The notes under the pieces are model-generated. The model did not search any database. It saw only the letters and a program-made list of their open reading frames with translations, and was not told the DNA's origin. Positions 36,830 through 45,675 of a stretch of DNA of 64,000 bases are shown here, one piece after another (position 1 is the first letter of the stretch; each line of letters opens with the position of its first letter). The stretch is from Silvania hatchlandensis. GTDB taxonomy: Bacteria > Pseudomonadota > Gammaproteobacteria > Enterobacterales > Enterobacteriaceae. The stretch spans positions 1 through 64,000 of the forward strand of contig NZ_JAMGZK010000042.1 of the NCBI RefSeq assembly GCF_025564065.1, in the 5' to 3' direction. Made by a program: the position numbers and the translations under genes.

Positions 36830-37150
36830 TTTCAGGAAGTCTTCGCGAACCGGGGTAAAGGTATCCAGCAGCGTACCGGGCTTCAGGCACACGCAGCCGT
36901 GCATGATATGCGGCTGCTTGTACAGCGTATCGCCAGCGGTGACAACGTGCTTCTCTTCACCGATGGTGAATTCGAATTCGCCGGATAAAACATAGGTCAG
37001 CTGCTCGTGCGGGTGGTTATGCATCGGGCCTACTGCGCCTTGTTCAAAATTGACTTCTACCGCCATCATTTTGCCGTCATGCGCCAGAATTCGACGTGAA
37101 ACGCCATTGCCGAGATCTTCCAGAGAGGTCTCTTTGTGGAAAATAAACAT
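36827..37150 (-). CDS. kdgF: KdgF, pectin-monomer linearising cupin
   Basis: A 107-residue single-domain cupin. The metal-binding motif is GPMHNHPHEQLTYVLSGEFE (residues about 39-58), and a second His is in PHIMHGCV near residue 90. KdgF converts 4,5-unsaturated galacturonate to the linear ketone form that KduI uses, making the non-enzymatic step efficient. A perfect KdgR palindrome and a TATAAA -10 lie directly upstream. It is divergent from ygeA. Length matches the family. Confidence 0.92.
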   Translation of the reverse strand: MFIFHKETSLEDLGNGVSRRILAHDGKMMAVEVNFEQGAVGPMHNHPHEQLTYVLSGEFEFTIGEEKHVVTAGDTLYKQPHIMHGCVCLKPGTLLDTFTPVREDFLK

Positions 37151-37160
37151 GCCTGTGTCC

Positions 37161-37183
37161 TTTTTATAGTGAAACGATGTTTC
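37161..37183 (-). promoter_or_regulatory. kdgF promoter with perfect KdgR operator
   Basis: TGAAACGATGTTTCA at 37169-37183 is an exact match to TGAAACnnnGTTTCA. On the leftward strand a TATAAA follows it immediately (37161-37166), so a bound repressor would cover the promoter. Confidence 0.8.
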
Positions 37184-37286
37184 ATTTAATTTATCCCAGA
37201 CGCGGGTAAAAGGAAATGTGGAAACAGAGAACTGGAAACTCGATCACAAGTTTGCTTCACTGGGGAAAACCGCAACGGAGAAAGAG

Positions 37287-37982
37287 ATGAAAACGATCGG
37301 CCTGCTGGGAGGAATGAGCTGGGAATCCACCATTCCTTATTATCGTCTGATTAACGAAGGGATAAAACAACGCCTGGGCGGGCTGCATTCGGCAAGCCTG
37401 ATCCTACACAGCGTCGATTTTCACGAGATTGAAGCCTGCCAGTCCAGCGGTGACTGGGATAAAGCCGGGGAGATCCTCGCCAGTGCCGCGCTGGGGTTAC
37501 AGGGGGCAGGGGCGGAGGGTATTTTGCTCTGCACCAACACCATGCACAAAGTGGCGGAACAGATTGAGTCGCGCTGTTCGCTGCCGTTCCTGCATATCGC
37601 GGATGCTACCGGCCGGGCCATTACCGCCACCGGCATGACTCGCGTAGCGCTGCTGGGTACCCGCTACACCATGGAGCAGGATTTCTACCGCGGGCGGCTG
37701 ACGTCGCAGTTTGCCATTGAAACCCTGATACCAGACGAAGCCGACCGGGCGCGCATCAATCAGGTGATCTTCGACGAGCTGTGCCTCGGCACCTTCAGCG
37801 ACGCCTCGCGCCGTTATTACCTTGAGCTGATCCAGCAGCTCGCGGATCAAGGAGCAGAAGGGGTGATCTTCGGCTGCACCGAAATTGGCCTGCTGATCCC
37901 GGCGGTGGAAAGCCCGATCCCGGTGTTTGATACGGCCGCGATCCACGCCGCCGATGCGGTGGAGTTTATGCTCTCACGCTAA
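37287..37982 (+). CDS. ygeA: Broad-specificity amino-acid racemase YgeA
   Basis: A 231-residue Asp/Glu-racemase-family enzyme. In E. coli it racemises amino acids such as homoserine without PLP. The two catalytic cysteines are in [13 protein letters not shown] near residue 82 and [10 protein letters not shown] near 197, and the start motif [15 protein letters not shown] is conserved. An upstream in-frame start would add 23 residues; GGAGAAAGAG before ATG 37287 supports the chosen one. Its 3' end overlaps convergent lysR by 9 nt. Confidence 0.93.
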   Translation: MKTIGLLGGMSWESTIPYYRLINEGIKQRLGGLHSASLILHSVDFHEIEACQSSGDWDKAGEILASAALGLQGAGAEGILLCTNTMHKVAEQIESRCSLPFLHIADATGRAITATGMTRVALLGTRYTMEQDFYRGRLTSQFAIETLIPDEADRARINQVIFDELCLGTFSDASRRYYLELIQQLADQGAEGVIFGCTEIGLLIPAVESPIPVFDTAAIHAADAVEFMLSR

Positions 37983-38894
37983 CAGCTGTTCCAGCGGGCG
38001 GGTAAAGGCACCAAGACCCGCTTGCAGATGCTGGCTAAAGGTGTCGACCAGCGCCGAGGCCGGGCGGTGCAGGGGGCGGATCAGGCTGACCGTGAACGGC
38101 ACCGAAATACTGAACCGGCGGGCAACGATCCCGCTGTCGGCATAATCCAGCGCCGTCAGCGGATTCACCACCGAAATCCCCACCCCGGCCCGCACCATCG
38201 CGCAGATGGACGCCGCGCTATGGGTCTCCACCACCATCCGTCGTTTAATCTGATGCTCGGCAAACAGCGAGTCCAGCAGCTGCCGGTAGCTGTCGGTGCG
38301 CGACAGGCTGATGTAGTTCTCGCCGTGAAAATCCGCCGGGGTCAGCACCGCTTTTTCCGCAAGCTTATGCCCGGCAGGTAAAACACAAACTTCATCCAGC
38401 GACAGCAGCTCGTGACGTGTGGTACCCGCCGGGGTCGCGAGGGTTTCGGTCAGGCCTAAATCATGGCGCTGGGCCGAGAGCCACTCCTCCAGCAGGGGCG
38501 ACTCCTGGGGCACAATCGTCAGGTTCACGTCCGGGTAGCGGGCCAGAAACGGCTGCAACAGGGCGGGTAAAAACGACTGGGAAAAGACCGGCAGGCAGAC
38601 GACGGACAGCTCGCCCTGGCGAAACTCGCGCAGGCTGTCGGCGGCGCTGACGATGCGGTCCAGCCCGTACCAGGATCGCTGTACCTCTTCGAACAGCCGC
38701 AGCCCCTGCACTGTGGGATGCAGGCGTCCGCGCGTGCGCTCAAACAGGGTCAACCCGATAACCTTTTCAAAGCGCGCCAGCTCGCGGCTTACCGTCGGCT
38801 GCGAAGTGCGCAGCAGGCGTGCGGCTTCGGTCAGATTACCGGCGGTCATCACGGCGTGGAAAATCTCAATGTGGCGTAAGTTTACAGCGGGCAT
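37974..38894 (-). CDS. lysR: LysR, activator of lysA
   Basis: A 306-residue LysR-family activator that turns on lysA when diaminopimelate is high and lysine low. The N-terminal HTH is [22 protein letters not shown] (in two segments, about residues 18-39), followed by the co-inducer domain. It is very similar to E. coli LysR. The start at ATG 38894 matches the [13 protein letters not shown]-terminus; the upstream in-frame ATG is not conserved. It is divergent from lysA across 120 nt. Confidence 0.95.
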   Translation of the reverse strand: MPAVNLRHIEIFHAVMTAGNLTEAARLLRTSQPTVSRELARFEKVIGLTLFERTRGRLHPTVQGLRLFEEVQRSWYGLDRIVSAADSLREFRQGELSVVCLPVFSQSFLPALLQPFLARYPDVNLTIVPQESPLLEEWLSAQRHDLGLTETLATPAGTTRHELLSLDEVCVLPAGHKLAEKAVLTPADFHGENYISLSRTDSYRQLLDSLFAEHQIKRRMVVETHSAASICAMVRAGVGISVVNPLTALDYADSGIVARRFSISVPFTVSLIRPLHRPASALVDTFSQHLQAGLGAFTRPLEQLLA

Positions 38895-39014
38895 AGTCGC
38901 AACCTGTCTGAGCAGAATCCATATCATTTTTGCATAGACTGGCGATAAAACGATATTTTTTATTCCCTTCGCACTGTGGCGTAATCATAAAAAAATAGCC
39001 TCCCGGAGAGCACC

Positions 39015-40277
39015 ATGCCACGCCCGCTGAACAATACCGACACCGACCTGAATGCCGACAATCTGCTGCGCCTGCCTGCTGAGTTTGGCTGCCCGGTATG
39101 GGTGTACGACGCACAGATTATCCGCGAGAAAATTGCGGCCCTGCATCAGTTCGACGTAGTGCGTTTTGCCCAGAAAGCCTGCTCTAACATCCACATTCTG
39201 CGCCTGATGCGCGAGCAGGGCGTGAAGGTGGATTCCGTGTCGCTGGGTGAAATCGAGCGCGCGCTGGCCGCCGGATACGATCCAAAGATCGACGGCGATG
39301 CAATTGTCTTTACCGCCGATCTGATCGACAGCGCGACGCTGGCCCGGGTCCATGAACTGCAGATCCCGGTGAATGCCGGTTCAGTAGATATGCTCGAGCA
39401 GCTGGGTCAGGTGTCACCGGGCCATCGCGTCTGGCTGCGCGTTAACCCAGGCTTTGGTCACGGCCACAGTCAAAAAACGAACACCGGCGGCGAAAACAGT
39501 AAGCACGGGATCTGGTACAGCGACCTGCCGGCGGCGCTGGAGGTGCTGCAACGCTATAACCTGACGCTGGTGGGCATTCACATGCATATCGGCTCCGGCG
39601 TGGATTACGGCCATCTTGAGCAGGTATGCGGTGCGATGGTGCGCCAGGTGATTGAGTTTGGTCAGGATCTGGAGGCGATCTCCGCAGGCGGTGGCTTATC
39701 GATCCCGTATCGCGAAGGGGAAGAGGCGATCGACACCGATCACTACTATGGCCTGTGGAACGGCGCGCGCGACAAAATCGCCGCCCACCTGGGTCATGCG
39801 GTGAAGCTGGAGATCGAGCCGGGTCGTTTCCTGGTGGCTGAATCGGGCGTGCTGGTGTCACAGGTGCGCAGCGTGAAGGCGATGGGCAGCCGTCACTTCG
39901 TGCTGATCGACGCGGGCTTTAACGATCTGATGCGCCCGTCAATGTACGGCAGCTATCACCACATTTCGGCGCTGGCCGCCGACGGTCGTGATTTAACCCA
40001 GGCACCGCGCGTAGAAACCGTAGTGGCAGGCCCGCTGTGCGAATCCGGGGATGTCTTTACCCAGCAGGAAGGCGGAAAAGTGGAAACCCGCGCCCTGCCA
40101 GCGGTTGCGCCGGGGGATTATCTGGTGCTGCACGATACCGGCGCGTACGGGGCGTCCATGTCCTCGAACTACAACAGCCGTCCGCTGCTGCCGGAAGTGC
40201 TGTTCGATAACGGCGCGGCGCGTCTGATTCGCCGTCGCCAGACCATTCAGGAACTGCTCGCCCTCGAACTGTTCTGA
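39015..40277 (+). CDS. lysA: Diaminopimelate decarboxylase LysA
   Basis: A 420-residue PLP-dependent fold-III decarboxylase, the last step of lysine synthesis. The PLP lysine is in RFAQKACSN near residue 54. It also has HMHIGSGVDYGHL, the Gly loop SAGGGLSIPY, and the subunit-interface Cys motif GPLCESGDVF near 342. It is under LysR control from the divergent neighbour. The last 31 nt overlap antisense with the following LacI-type gene, which marks the left border of an inserted module. Confidence 0.96.
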   Translation: MPRPLNNTDTDLNADNLLRLPAEFGCPVWVYDAQIIREKIAALHQFDVVRFAQKACSNIHILRLMREQGVKVDSVSLGEIERALAAGYDPKIDGDAIVFTADLIDSATLARVHELQIPVNAGSVDMLEQLGQVSPGHRVWLRVNPGFGHGHSQKTNTGGENSKHGIWYSDLPAALEVLQRYNLTLVGIHMHIGSGVDYGHLEQVCGAMVRQVIEFGQDLEAISAGGGLSIPYREGEEAIDTDHYYGLWNGARDKIAAHLGHAVKLEIEPGRFLVAESGVLVSQVRSVKAMGSRHFVLIDAGFNDLMRPSMYGSYHHISALAADGRDLTQAPRVETVVAGPLCESGDVFTQQEGGKVETRALPAVAPGDYLVLHDTGAYGASMSSNYNSRPLLPEVLFDNGAARLIRRRQTIQELLALELF

Positions 40278-41284
40278 GAAAACCAGGGTCCCGTCGCCAC
40301 CGAATCGCGTAATACCAGCGTGCCGGTGAAGGGCGGGATCGCCTCGATCGGCTGACTGCTCGCCAGCCGAATCGCCTGATCGATAGCGGTAGTGATCATA
40401 TTGTCGATCGGCAGATAGACCGTCGACAGAGCAGGCTCCAGCCACTTCGCGCACGGCGCATCGTCAAAACCAAACAGCGACACGTCCTGCGGAATATGCA
40501 GCCCGGCCTGGTGCAGCGCCTTTGAGGCCCCCAGCGCCATATCATCGTTGCAGGCAAACAGCGCACTGAACGACACCTTTTCGTTAAGCAGCTCCTGACA
40601 CAGCTCATACCCTCGGGTCATGCCCGCATCGCCATACTTCACCCGGCTCTCATCCCAGGCAATGGCATGTTTTTCCAGCGCCTGGCGGTAGCCCATCAGG
40701 CGCGCCTTGCCGGTCGGGGTGTGGATGGGGACGGTCATGCAGGCGATCTCCCGATGGCCCTGGCTAATCAGGTACTCCACCGCTTTAAAGGCGGCGTCCT
40801 GCTGCTCGAAGAACACGCAGCGCTCTCGCGCCTGGCTGACGTCGCGGTTGATCACCACCAGCGGCATCGAGACGCTGTTGATAAGCTTCATGATCGCCTT
40901 TTCGCTCATAAAGCGGGTATACAGCACAATGGCGTCGCACTGGCGATCGGCCAGAATCTGCACGGCTTCTTCTTCCCGCTCCGGGGTATCGTGCCCGTCG
41001 GTGACAATCAGCTGCTTACCGTGTGATTCGGTCTGGCGAGAAGCCTGCTGCAGCAGGCGGCCAAAGTAAAAACCGTTGAAGGTCGACACCACCAGCCCAA
41101 TGCTGTTGCTGGTGCGGTTCGCCAGCGAGCGCGCCAGGAAATTAGGGCGATAGCCCAGCTCTTCCATCGCGCGAAAGACCTGCTGACGCGTACTCTCTTT
41201 GACCTGACCCGTGCCGTTCAGTACGCGCGACACCGTGGCTTTCGACACGCCCGCGCGCAGTGAGACATCCAGCATTGTTGCCAT
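40247..41284 (-). CDS. LacI-family repressor (AscG-like) of the beta-glucoside module
   Basis: A 345-residue LacI/GalR regulator. The HTH is MLDVSLRAGVSKATVSRVLN (residues 4-23), with the hinge YRPNFLARSLANRTSNSIGLV, then a two-lobed sugar-binding core. It most resembles AscG among E. coli regulators. It is divergent from a PTS EIIC / GH1 operon with 292 nt between starts. Paired TTTGGTATGCCA-type sites lie in that gap. Its C-terminal tail (NSSRASSS) is encoded antisense to the end of lysA and is probably not conserved. Confidence 0.85.
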   Translation of the reverse strand: MATMLDVSLRAGVSKATVSRVLNGTGQVKESTRQQVFRAMEELGYRPNFLARSLANRTSNSIGLVVSTFNGFYFGRLLQQASRQTESHGKQLIVTDGHDTPEREEEAVQILADRQCDAIVLYTRFMSEKAIMKLINSVSMPLVVINRDVSQARERCVFFEQQDAAFKAVEYLISQGHREIACMTVPIHTPTGKARLMGYRQALEKHAIAWDESRVKYGDAGMTRGYELCQELLNEKVSFSALFACNDDMALGASKALHQAGLHIPQDVSLFGFDDAPCAKWLEPALSTVYLPIDNMITTAIDQAIRLASSQPIEAIPPFTGTLVLRDSVATGPWFSQNSSRASSS

Positions 41285-41576
41285 TGATTATTCCTGCTTC
41301 CCCGTTATGCCCGGCAGTTTATCACAGACGGTCTGGCGCATAAGCCGGGCGGGAAGGGCAAAACCCCCATCAGGATCACGCTTTTTGGTTACGGCGATCG
41401 TTGTGGGTGAAAGTGGCATACCAAAGTGGCGGTAAATCACACTCTGGAATACCTCTTTCCGCGTTGAGAGCTTAATCACAGAACAAATTATCATCAGAAG
41501 CTATTTTTGGTATGCCAATAGAAGCAGGCTGTCCACCTTATCCCAATAAAAAGCCCTTTTACTGAGGTATTACCCG
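41285..41576. promoter_or_regulatory. Control region with paired 12-bp sites
   Basis: TGGCATACCAAA (41414-41425) and its exact reverse complement TTTGGTATGCCA (41506-41517) lie 80 nt apart. Each is nearly palindromic on its own (TTGG-N4-CCAA). They flank the likely promoter region between the LacI-type gene and the PTS gene and are the best candidate operators for that repressor. Confidence 0.55.
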
Positions 41577-42914
41577 ATGGCATTACAGGAAAAACTGATC
41601 AATTCGCTGGGCAGTTTCGCCACTACGTTCAACAGTTATCGCTATATCATGGCGATAAAATCTGCCTTCATCACCTTAATGCCGGTCATCATCGTGGGCG
41701 CGTTTTCGGTGCTGATCTCCAACATGGTGCTGGATCCGAAAAACGGCTTAGCCAGTTTTGAATCGCTCTCGTTTCTGGCCACCTTAAAGCCGATCACCAG
41801 TGCGCTCAACTACGCCACGCTGAACTTCCTTAATATCGGTGCGGTGTTCTTGATCGGCATTGAGCTGGGGCGCATTAACGGCATCAAGTCACTGTTCCCA
41901 GGTCTGCTGGCGGTGATCTGCTTTATCTGCGTCACGCCAACCACCGTCGAGATGATGGTCGATGGCGAAATGCACATGGTTAAAGACGTGCTGATGCGCC
42001 AGTTCTCCGACACCCGCAGCCTGTTCCTCGGGATGTTTATCGCCATCCTGTCGGTGGAAATTTACTGCTGGCTCGAGGGGCGTCCGGGCCTGAAAATCAG
42101 AATGCCTGACACCGTACCGCCAAACGTGGCGGCCTCGTTCTCGGCGCTGATCCCGGCCATTATTACCACCACCGCCATCGCCACCTTTGGTTTTGTCTTC
42201 CACCAGGCAACCGGCATGTATCTGTACGATGCGGTATACCAGGTCGTGCAACAGCCGCTGGAGCGCGTGGTGCAAAGCCTGCCGGGCATCCTGCTGCTGA
42301 TGTTTGTTGCCCAGCTGTTCTGGGTGATCGGCATTCATGGCAACCAGATGATCAAACCGATCCGCGAGCCGCTGCTGCTGGGGGCCATCACCGTCAACAT
42401 GAGCGCTTTTGAGCAGGGCAAAGAGATCCCGAACATCATCACCATGCCGTTCTGGGATGTGTACATGAGCATCGGCGGCTCGGGCTTAACCATCGGCCTG
42501 CTGATTGCGGTAATGATTGGCACCAAGCGTAAAGAGATGAAGGAGATCGCCAAGCTCTCCATCGGCCCTGGCATCTTTAACATCAACGAACCGGTGATTT
42601 TCGGTATGCCAATCATGCTCAACCCGATTCTGGCGATCCCGTTCATCATCACCCCGCTGGTCACCGGCTCTATCGGCTACTTCGCCACCGTCACCGGCTT
42701 TGCCGGGAAGGCGGTGGTGATGGTGCCCTGGACCACGCCGCCGCTGATTAACGCCTGGCTCTCTACCGCGGGCTCAATGGGCGCGGTGGTCACGCAGGGT
42801 ATCTGCATCATCACCGCCGTCCTTATCTATCTGCCGTTTGTGAAGATCGCTTCACGCCGTGCCGAGCAGGCAGCACTGCAGGCGCAAAACCAACAGGCGA
42901 CGAATAACGTATGA
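41577..42914 (+). CDS. PTS EIIC, lactose/cellobiose family
   Basis: A 445-residue inner-membrane sugar channel of the ChbC/CelB type with about ten membrane segments. The conserved substrate His is in WVIGIHGNQMIKP near residue 258, and the Glu motif is NINEPVIFGMPIMLNP near 340. It moves a beta-glucoside inward as it is phosphorylated. No EIIA or EIIB gene is adjacent, so these must come from another locus such as chb. It overlaps the GH1 gene by 4 nt, forming an operon. Confidence 0.9.
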   Translation: MALQEKLINSLGSFATTFNSYRYIMAIKSAFITLMPVIIVGAFSVLISNMVLDPKNGLASFESLSFLATLKPITSALNYATLNFLNIGAVFLIGIELGRINGIKSLFPGLLAVICFICVTPTTVEMMVDGEMHMVKDVLMRQFSDTRSLFLGMFIAILSVEIYCWLEGRPGLKIRMPDTVPPNVAASFSALIPAIITTTAIATFGFVFHQATGMYLYDAVYQVVQQPLERVVQSLPGILLLMFVAQLFWVIGIHGNQMIKPIREPLLLGAITVNMSAFEQGKEIPNIITMPFWDVYMSIGGSGLTIGLLIAVMIGTKRKEMKEIAKLSIGPGIFNINEPVIFGMPIMLNPILAIPFIITPLVTGSIGYFATVTGFAGKAVVMVPWTTPPLINAWLSTAGSMGAVVTQGICIITAVLIYLPFVKIASRRAEQAALQAQNQQATNNV

Positions 42915-44338
42915 GCATAAAACAGATAACCATCCCTGAGGATTTCATCCTCGGGGCCGCCGCCTCCGCTTGGCAAACCGAGGGCTGGAGCGGCAAGAAA
43001 GCAGGGCAGGATTCATGGATCGACCAGTGGTACAAAAACGATCGTCAGGTCTGGCATAACGGCTATGGCCCGGCGGTGGCCACCGATTTCATCAACCGTT
43101 TTCGTGAAGACGTGGCCCTGATGAAGCAGGCCGGGCTGACCCACTATCGCACCTCGATCAACTGGTCGCGTTTTCTCACCGACTATGAAACCGCGACGGT
43201 GGATAAGGAGTACGCCGCGTATTACGACGCCCTGTTCGCCGAGATGCAGCGTCAGGGCATTGAGCCGATGATCTGCCTTGAGCACTACGAGCTGCCGGGT
43301 ACGCTGCTGGACACCTACGGTGGCTGGGCGTCGAAGCACGTGGTCGAACTGTTCACCCGCTACGCCGAACAGGTCTTTGCCCGCTATCACCACCTGGTGA
43401 AGCGCTGGTTTACCTTTAACGAGCCGATTGTGGTGCAGACCCGGGTTTATCTGGATGCGCTGCGCTGGCCGTACGAGCAGAACACCGGTATTTGGATGCA
43501 GTGGAATCACCATAAGGTGCTGGCGACGGCGAAGGTAGTGAAGCTGTTCCGCGACAAAGGCTACGCGGGCAGCGTGGGCTGCATCCTTAACCCGGAAGTC
43601 ACGTATCCCCGTTCCCGCGCCGCTCACGACGTAAAGGCAGCGGAGATCTACGACCTGTTCTACAACCGGGTGTTCCTCGATCCGCTGGTGCACGGGCATT
43701 ACCCGCAGGAACTGTTTACCCTGCTGGATAAACATCAGGTGCAGTGGGACTACAACGACGATGAGCTGGCGCTGATCGCCGATAACACCGTCGACGAGCT
43801 GGGGATTAACCTCTATTACCCGCACCGGGTTAAAGCCCCGTCCCGCGCCTGGCATCCTGAGACGCCGTTCCACCCGGCGTACTACTACGAGCCGTTTGAG
43901 CTGCCGGGCAGGCGGATGAATCCGTCGCGCGGCTGGGAGATTGCCCCGCGCATTATTTACGACATGGCGATGCGGATTAAAAACGACTATCGCAACATCG
44001 ACTGGTTTGTGGCCGAAAGCGGAATGGGGGTCGAAAACGAAGCGCAGTACCGCAATAGCGACGGGGTAATTGCCGACGACTACCGCATCAACTTTATCAG
44101 CGAGCATCTGTTTTATACGCTGCTGGCGCGTGAGGAGGGGGCCAACTGCCACGGCTATATGCTATGGGCCTTTACCGATAACGTCTCGCCGATGAATGCG
44201 TTTAAAAACCGCTACGGCCTGATTGAAATCGACCTTGATAACAACCGCGCCCGGCGGGCCAAAAAATCGGCCAGCTGGTTCCGCCAGTTGCGCGATGAGC
44301 GCATGCTGACCCTGAACGTCGATGACGAATGGAAGTAG
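42911..44338 (+). CDS. GH1 glycoside hydrolase, probable 6-phospho-beta-glucosidase
   Basis: A 475-residue GH1 enzyme. The N-terminal signature is FILGAAASAWQTEGW, and the acid/base Glu is in WFTFNEPIVV near residue 176. The nucleophile region reads FVAESGMGVENE near residue 363, with Ser in place of the usual Asn after the Glu. It differs clearly from BglA in this window. Coupling with a PTS EIIC (4-nt overlap) implies a phosphorylated substrate. The ESG motif suggests a separate GH1 subgroup and possibly an unusual aglycone or sugar. Confidence 0.9.
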   Translation: MSIKQITIPEDFILGAAASAWQTEGWSGKKAGQDSWIDQWYKNDRQVWHNGYGPAVATDFINRFREDVALMKQAGLTHYRTSINWSRFLTDYETATVDKEYAAYYDALFAEMQRQGIEPMICLEHYELPGTLLDTYGGWASKHVVELFTRYAEQVFARYHHLVKRWFTFNEPIVVQTRVYLDALRWPYEQNTGIWMQWNHHKVLATAKVVKLFRDKGYAGSVGCILNPEVTYPRSRAAHDVKAAEIYDLFYNRVFLDPLVHGHYPQELFTLLDKHQVQWDYNDDELALIADNTVDELGINLYYPHRVKAPSRAWHPETPFHPAYYYEPFELPGRRMNPSRGWEIAPRIIYDMAMRIKNDYRNIDWFVAESGMGVENEAQYRNSDGVIADDYRINFISEHLFYTLLAREEGANCHGYMLWAFTDNVSPMNAFKNRYGLIEIDLDNNRARRAKKSASWFRQLRDERMLTLNVDDEWK

Positions 44339-44428
44339 GCGAAGATTGCGGCGGTTCTGGTAACATAGCGCCCACACTGGCCGGGAGGATGCCCGGCCTG
44401 CGCATTAACTCACAGCACAGGTGATAAC

Positions 44429-45202
44429 GTGGATAAGGCAGTCGTCCCGGCGGAAAAGAAACAGTACCAGGAGATAGGCGAGGATCTTCGCGACCAAATC
44501 ATCCAGGGGCACTATCCCGTGGGCTCACGCCTGCCGCCGGAACGCAATATGGCGGAAACCTACGGCGTCAGCCGCACCATCGTGCGTGAAGCGCTGTTGA
44601 TGCTCGAACTGCAGGGTACCGTGGATATCCGCCAGGGTTCCGGCGTGTACGTCATGCGTATCCCCGAGGAGCACGAGAACGAGGAAGAGCGCCTGTTAAA
44701 AAGCGACGTCGGCCCGTTTGAAATCCTGCAGGCGCGCCAGCTGCTCGAAAGCAATATTGCCGCCTTTGCCGCCAAAATGGCGACCCGCGCGGATATCGAC
44801 AACCTGCGTCGCATCATCGAGCAGGAGCAGCGCGCCATCGCCGCCAACGACAACAGCCAGGACAACAACAAGATGTTCCACCTGGTGCTGGCGGGGGCCA
44901 CGCAGAATCAGATGCTGCTGGCGACCGTCGAAAGCGTCTGGCACCACATGGACAGCAGCCCGCTGTGGCAACAGTTTAACGTGCATATTGCCAGCCGGGC
45001 GTATCGCCTGAAGTGGTTGGGCGACAGGCAGACCATTCTGGCTGCGCTGCGCCGCCGCGACGTGATGGGGGCCTGGCAGGCGATGTGGCAACATCTGGAA
45101 AACGTGAAAAAGAGCCTGCTGGAGCTGTCTGACGAAGATGCCCCGGATTTTGACGGCTACCTGTTTGAATCCGTACCTATTTTCCAGGGCAAACTGGTGT
45201 GA
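44429..45202 (+). CDS. GntR-family regulator of the UxuR/ExuR type
   Basis: A 257-residue FadR-subfamily regulator. The winged helix spans residues about 12-75 (GSRLPPERNMAETYGVSRTIVREAL in parts). An FCD effector domain follows with GPFEILQARQLLESNIAAFAA (parts) and a tail MWQHLENVKKSLLEL, both typical of UxuR, ExuR and LgoR, which sense hexuronates. Here it follows a beta-glucoside enzyme, an unexpected pairing. The start is GTG 44429 and its stop overlaps the next gene by 4 nt. It is a second regulator in the same module as the LacI-type repressor. Confidence 0.85.
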   Translation: MDKAVVPAEKKQYQEIGEDLRDQIIQGHYPVGSRLPPERNMAETYGVSRTIVREALLMLELQGTVDIRQGSGVYVMRIPEEHENEEERLLKSDVGPFEILQARQLLESNIAAFAAKMATRADIDNLRRIIEQEQRAIAANDNSQDNNKMFHLVLAGATQNQMLLATVESVWHHMDSSPLWQQFNVHIASRAYRLKWLGDRQTILAALRRRDVMGAWQAMWQHLENVKKSLLELSDEDAPDFDGYLFESVPIFQGKLV

Positions 45203-45675
45203 ATATTCAACCGCTATACAGGGCGCCCCAACACGCTGAACAGGTCATCGACTGGCAGTGGCAGGCGTTTGGTGACGGACTGCCGCGTGAGTTTTTTGCA
45301 AGCGTAGTGGCCCACAGTCAGACCCCGGGCGCGCTGCCGCTGACCTTTATCGCCACCGAGGGCGAGCGCCTGCTCGGCACGGTGGGACTCTGGCGCTGCG
45401 ATCTGATTACCCGCCAGGATCTCTTCCCGTGGCTGGCGGCGCTGTACGTGGATGAACAGGCGCGTGGAAAAGGGCTGGCAGGGCAGCTGCAGCGACACGT
45501 GCAGGCGTATGCCGCCGAGGCCGGGCATCGCGACCTGCATCTCTGGTCGGCCTGTCGCGATTTTTATGAAGGTTACGGCTGGCACTACATCGGCGATGCG
45601 CTGGAGTACCCGAACAAAACAGTCCATCTTTACCGCTATTCGCTGGCGGATTCCGCCGGTGGCGTGACCGAGTGA
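45199..45675 (+). CDS. GNAT-family N-acetyltransferase
   Basis: A 158-residue GNAT protein. The acetyl-CoA loop is VDEQARGKGLAGQLQRHV near residue 88, preceded by the core strand WLAALYV and followed by DLHLWSACRDFYEGYGWHY. The start is GTG, overlapping the GntR-type stop (GTGTGA), so translation is coupled. Its 3' end overlaps galR antisense by 40 nt. The target is unknown; it could acetylate the released aglycone or sugar, but that is a guess. Confidence 0.8.
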   Translation: MNIQPLYRAPQHAEQVIDWQWQAFGDGLPREFFASVVAHSQTPGALPLTFIATEGERLLGTVGLWRCDLITRQDLFPWLAALYVDEQARGKGLAGQLQRHVQAYAAEAGHRDLHLWSACRDFYEGYGWHYIGDALEYPNKTVHLYRYSLADSAGGVTE

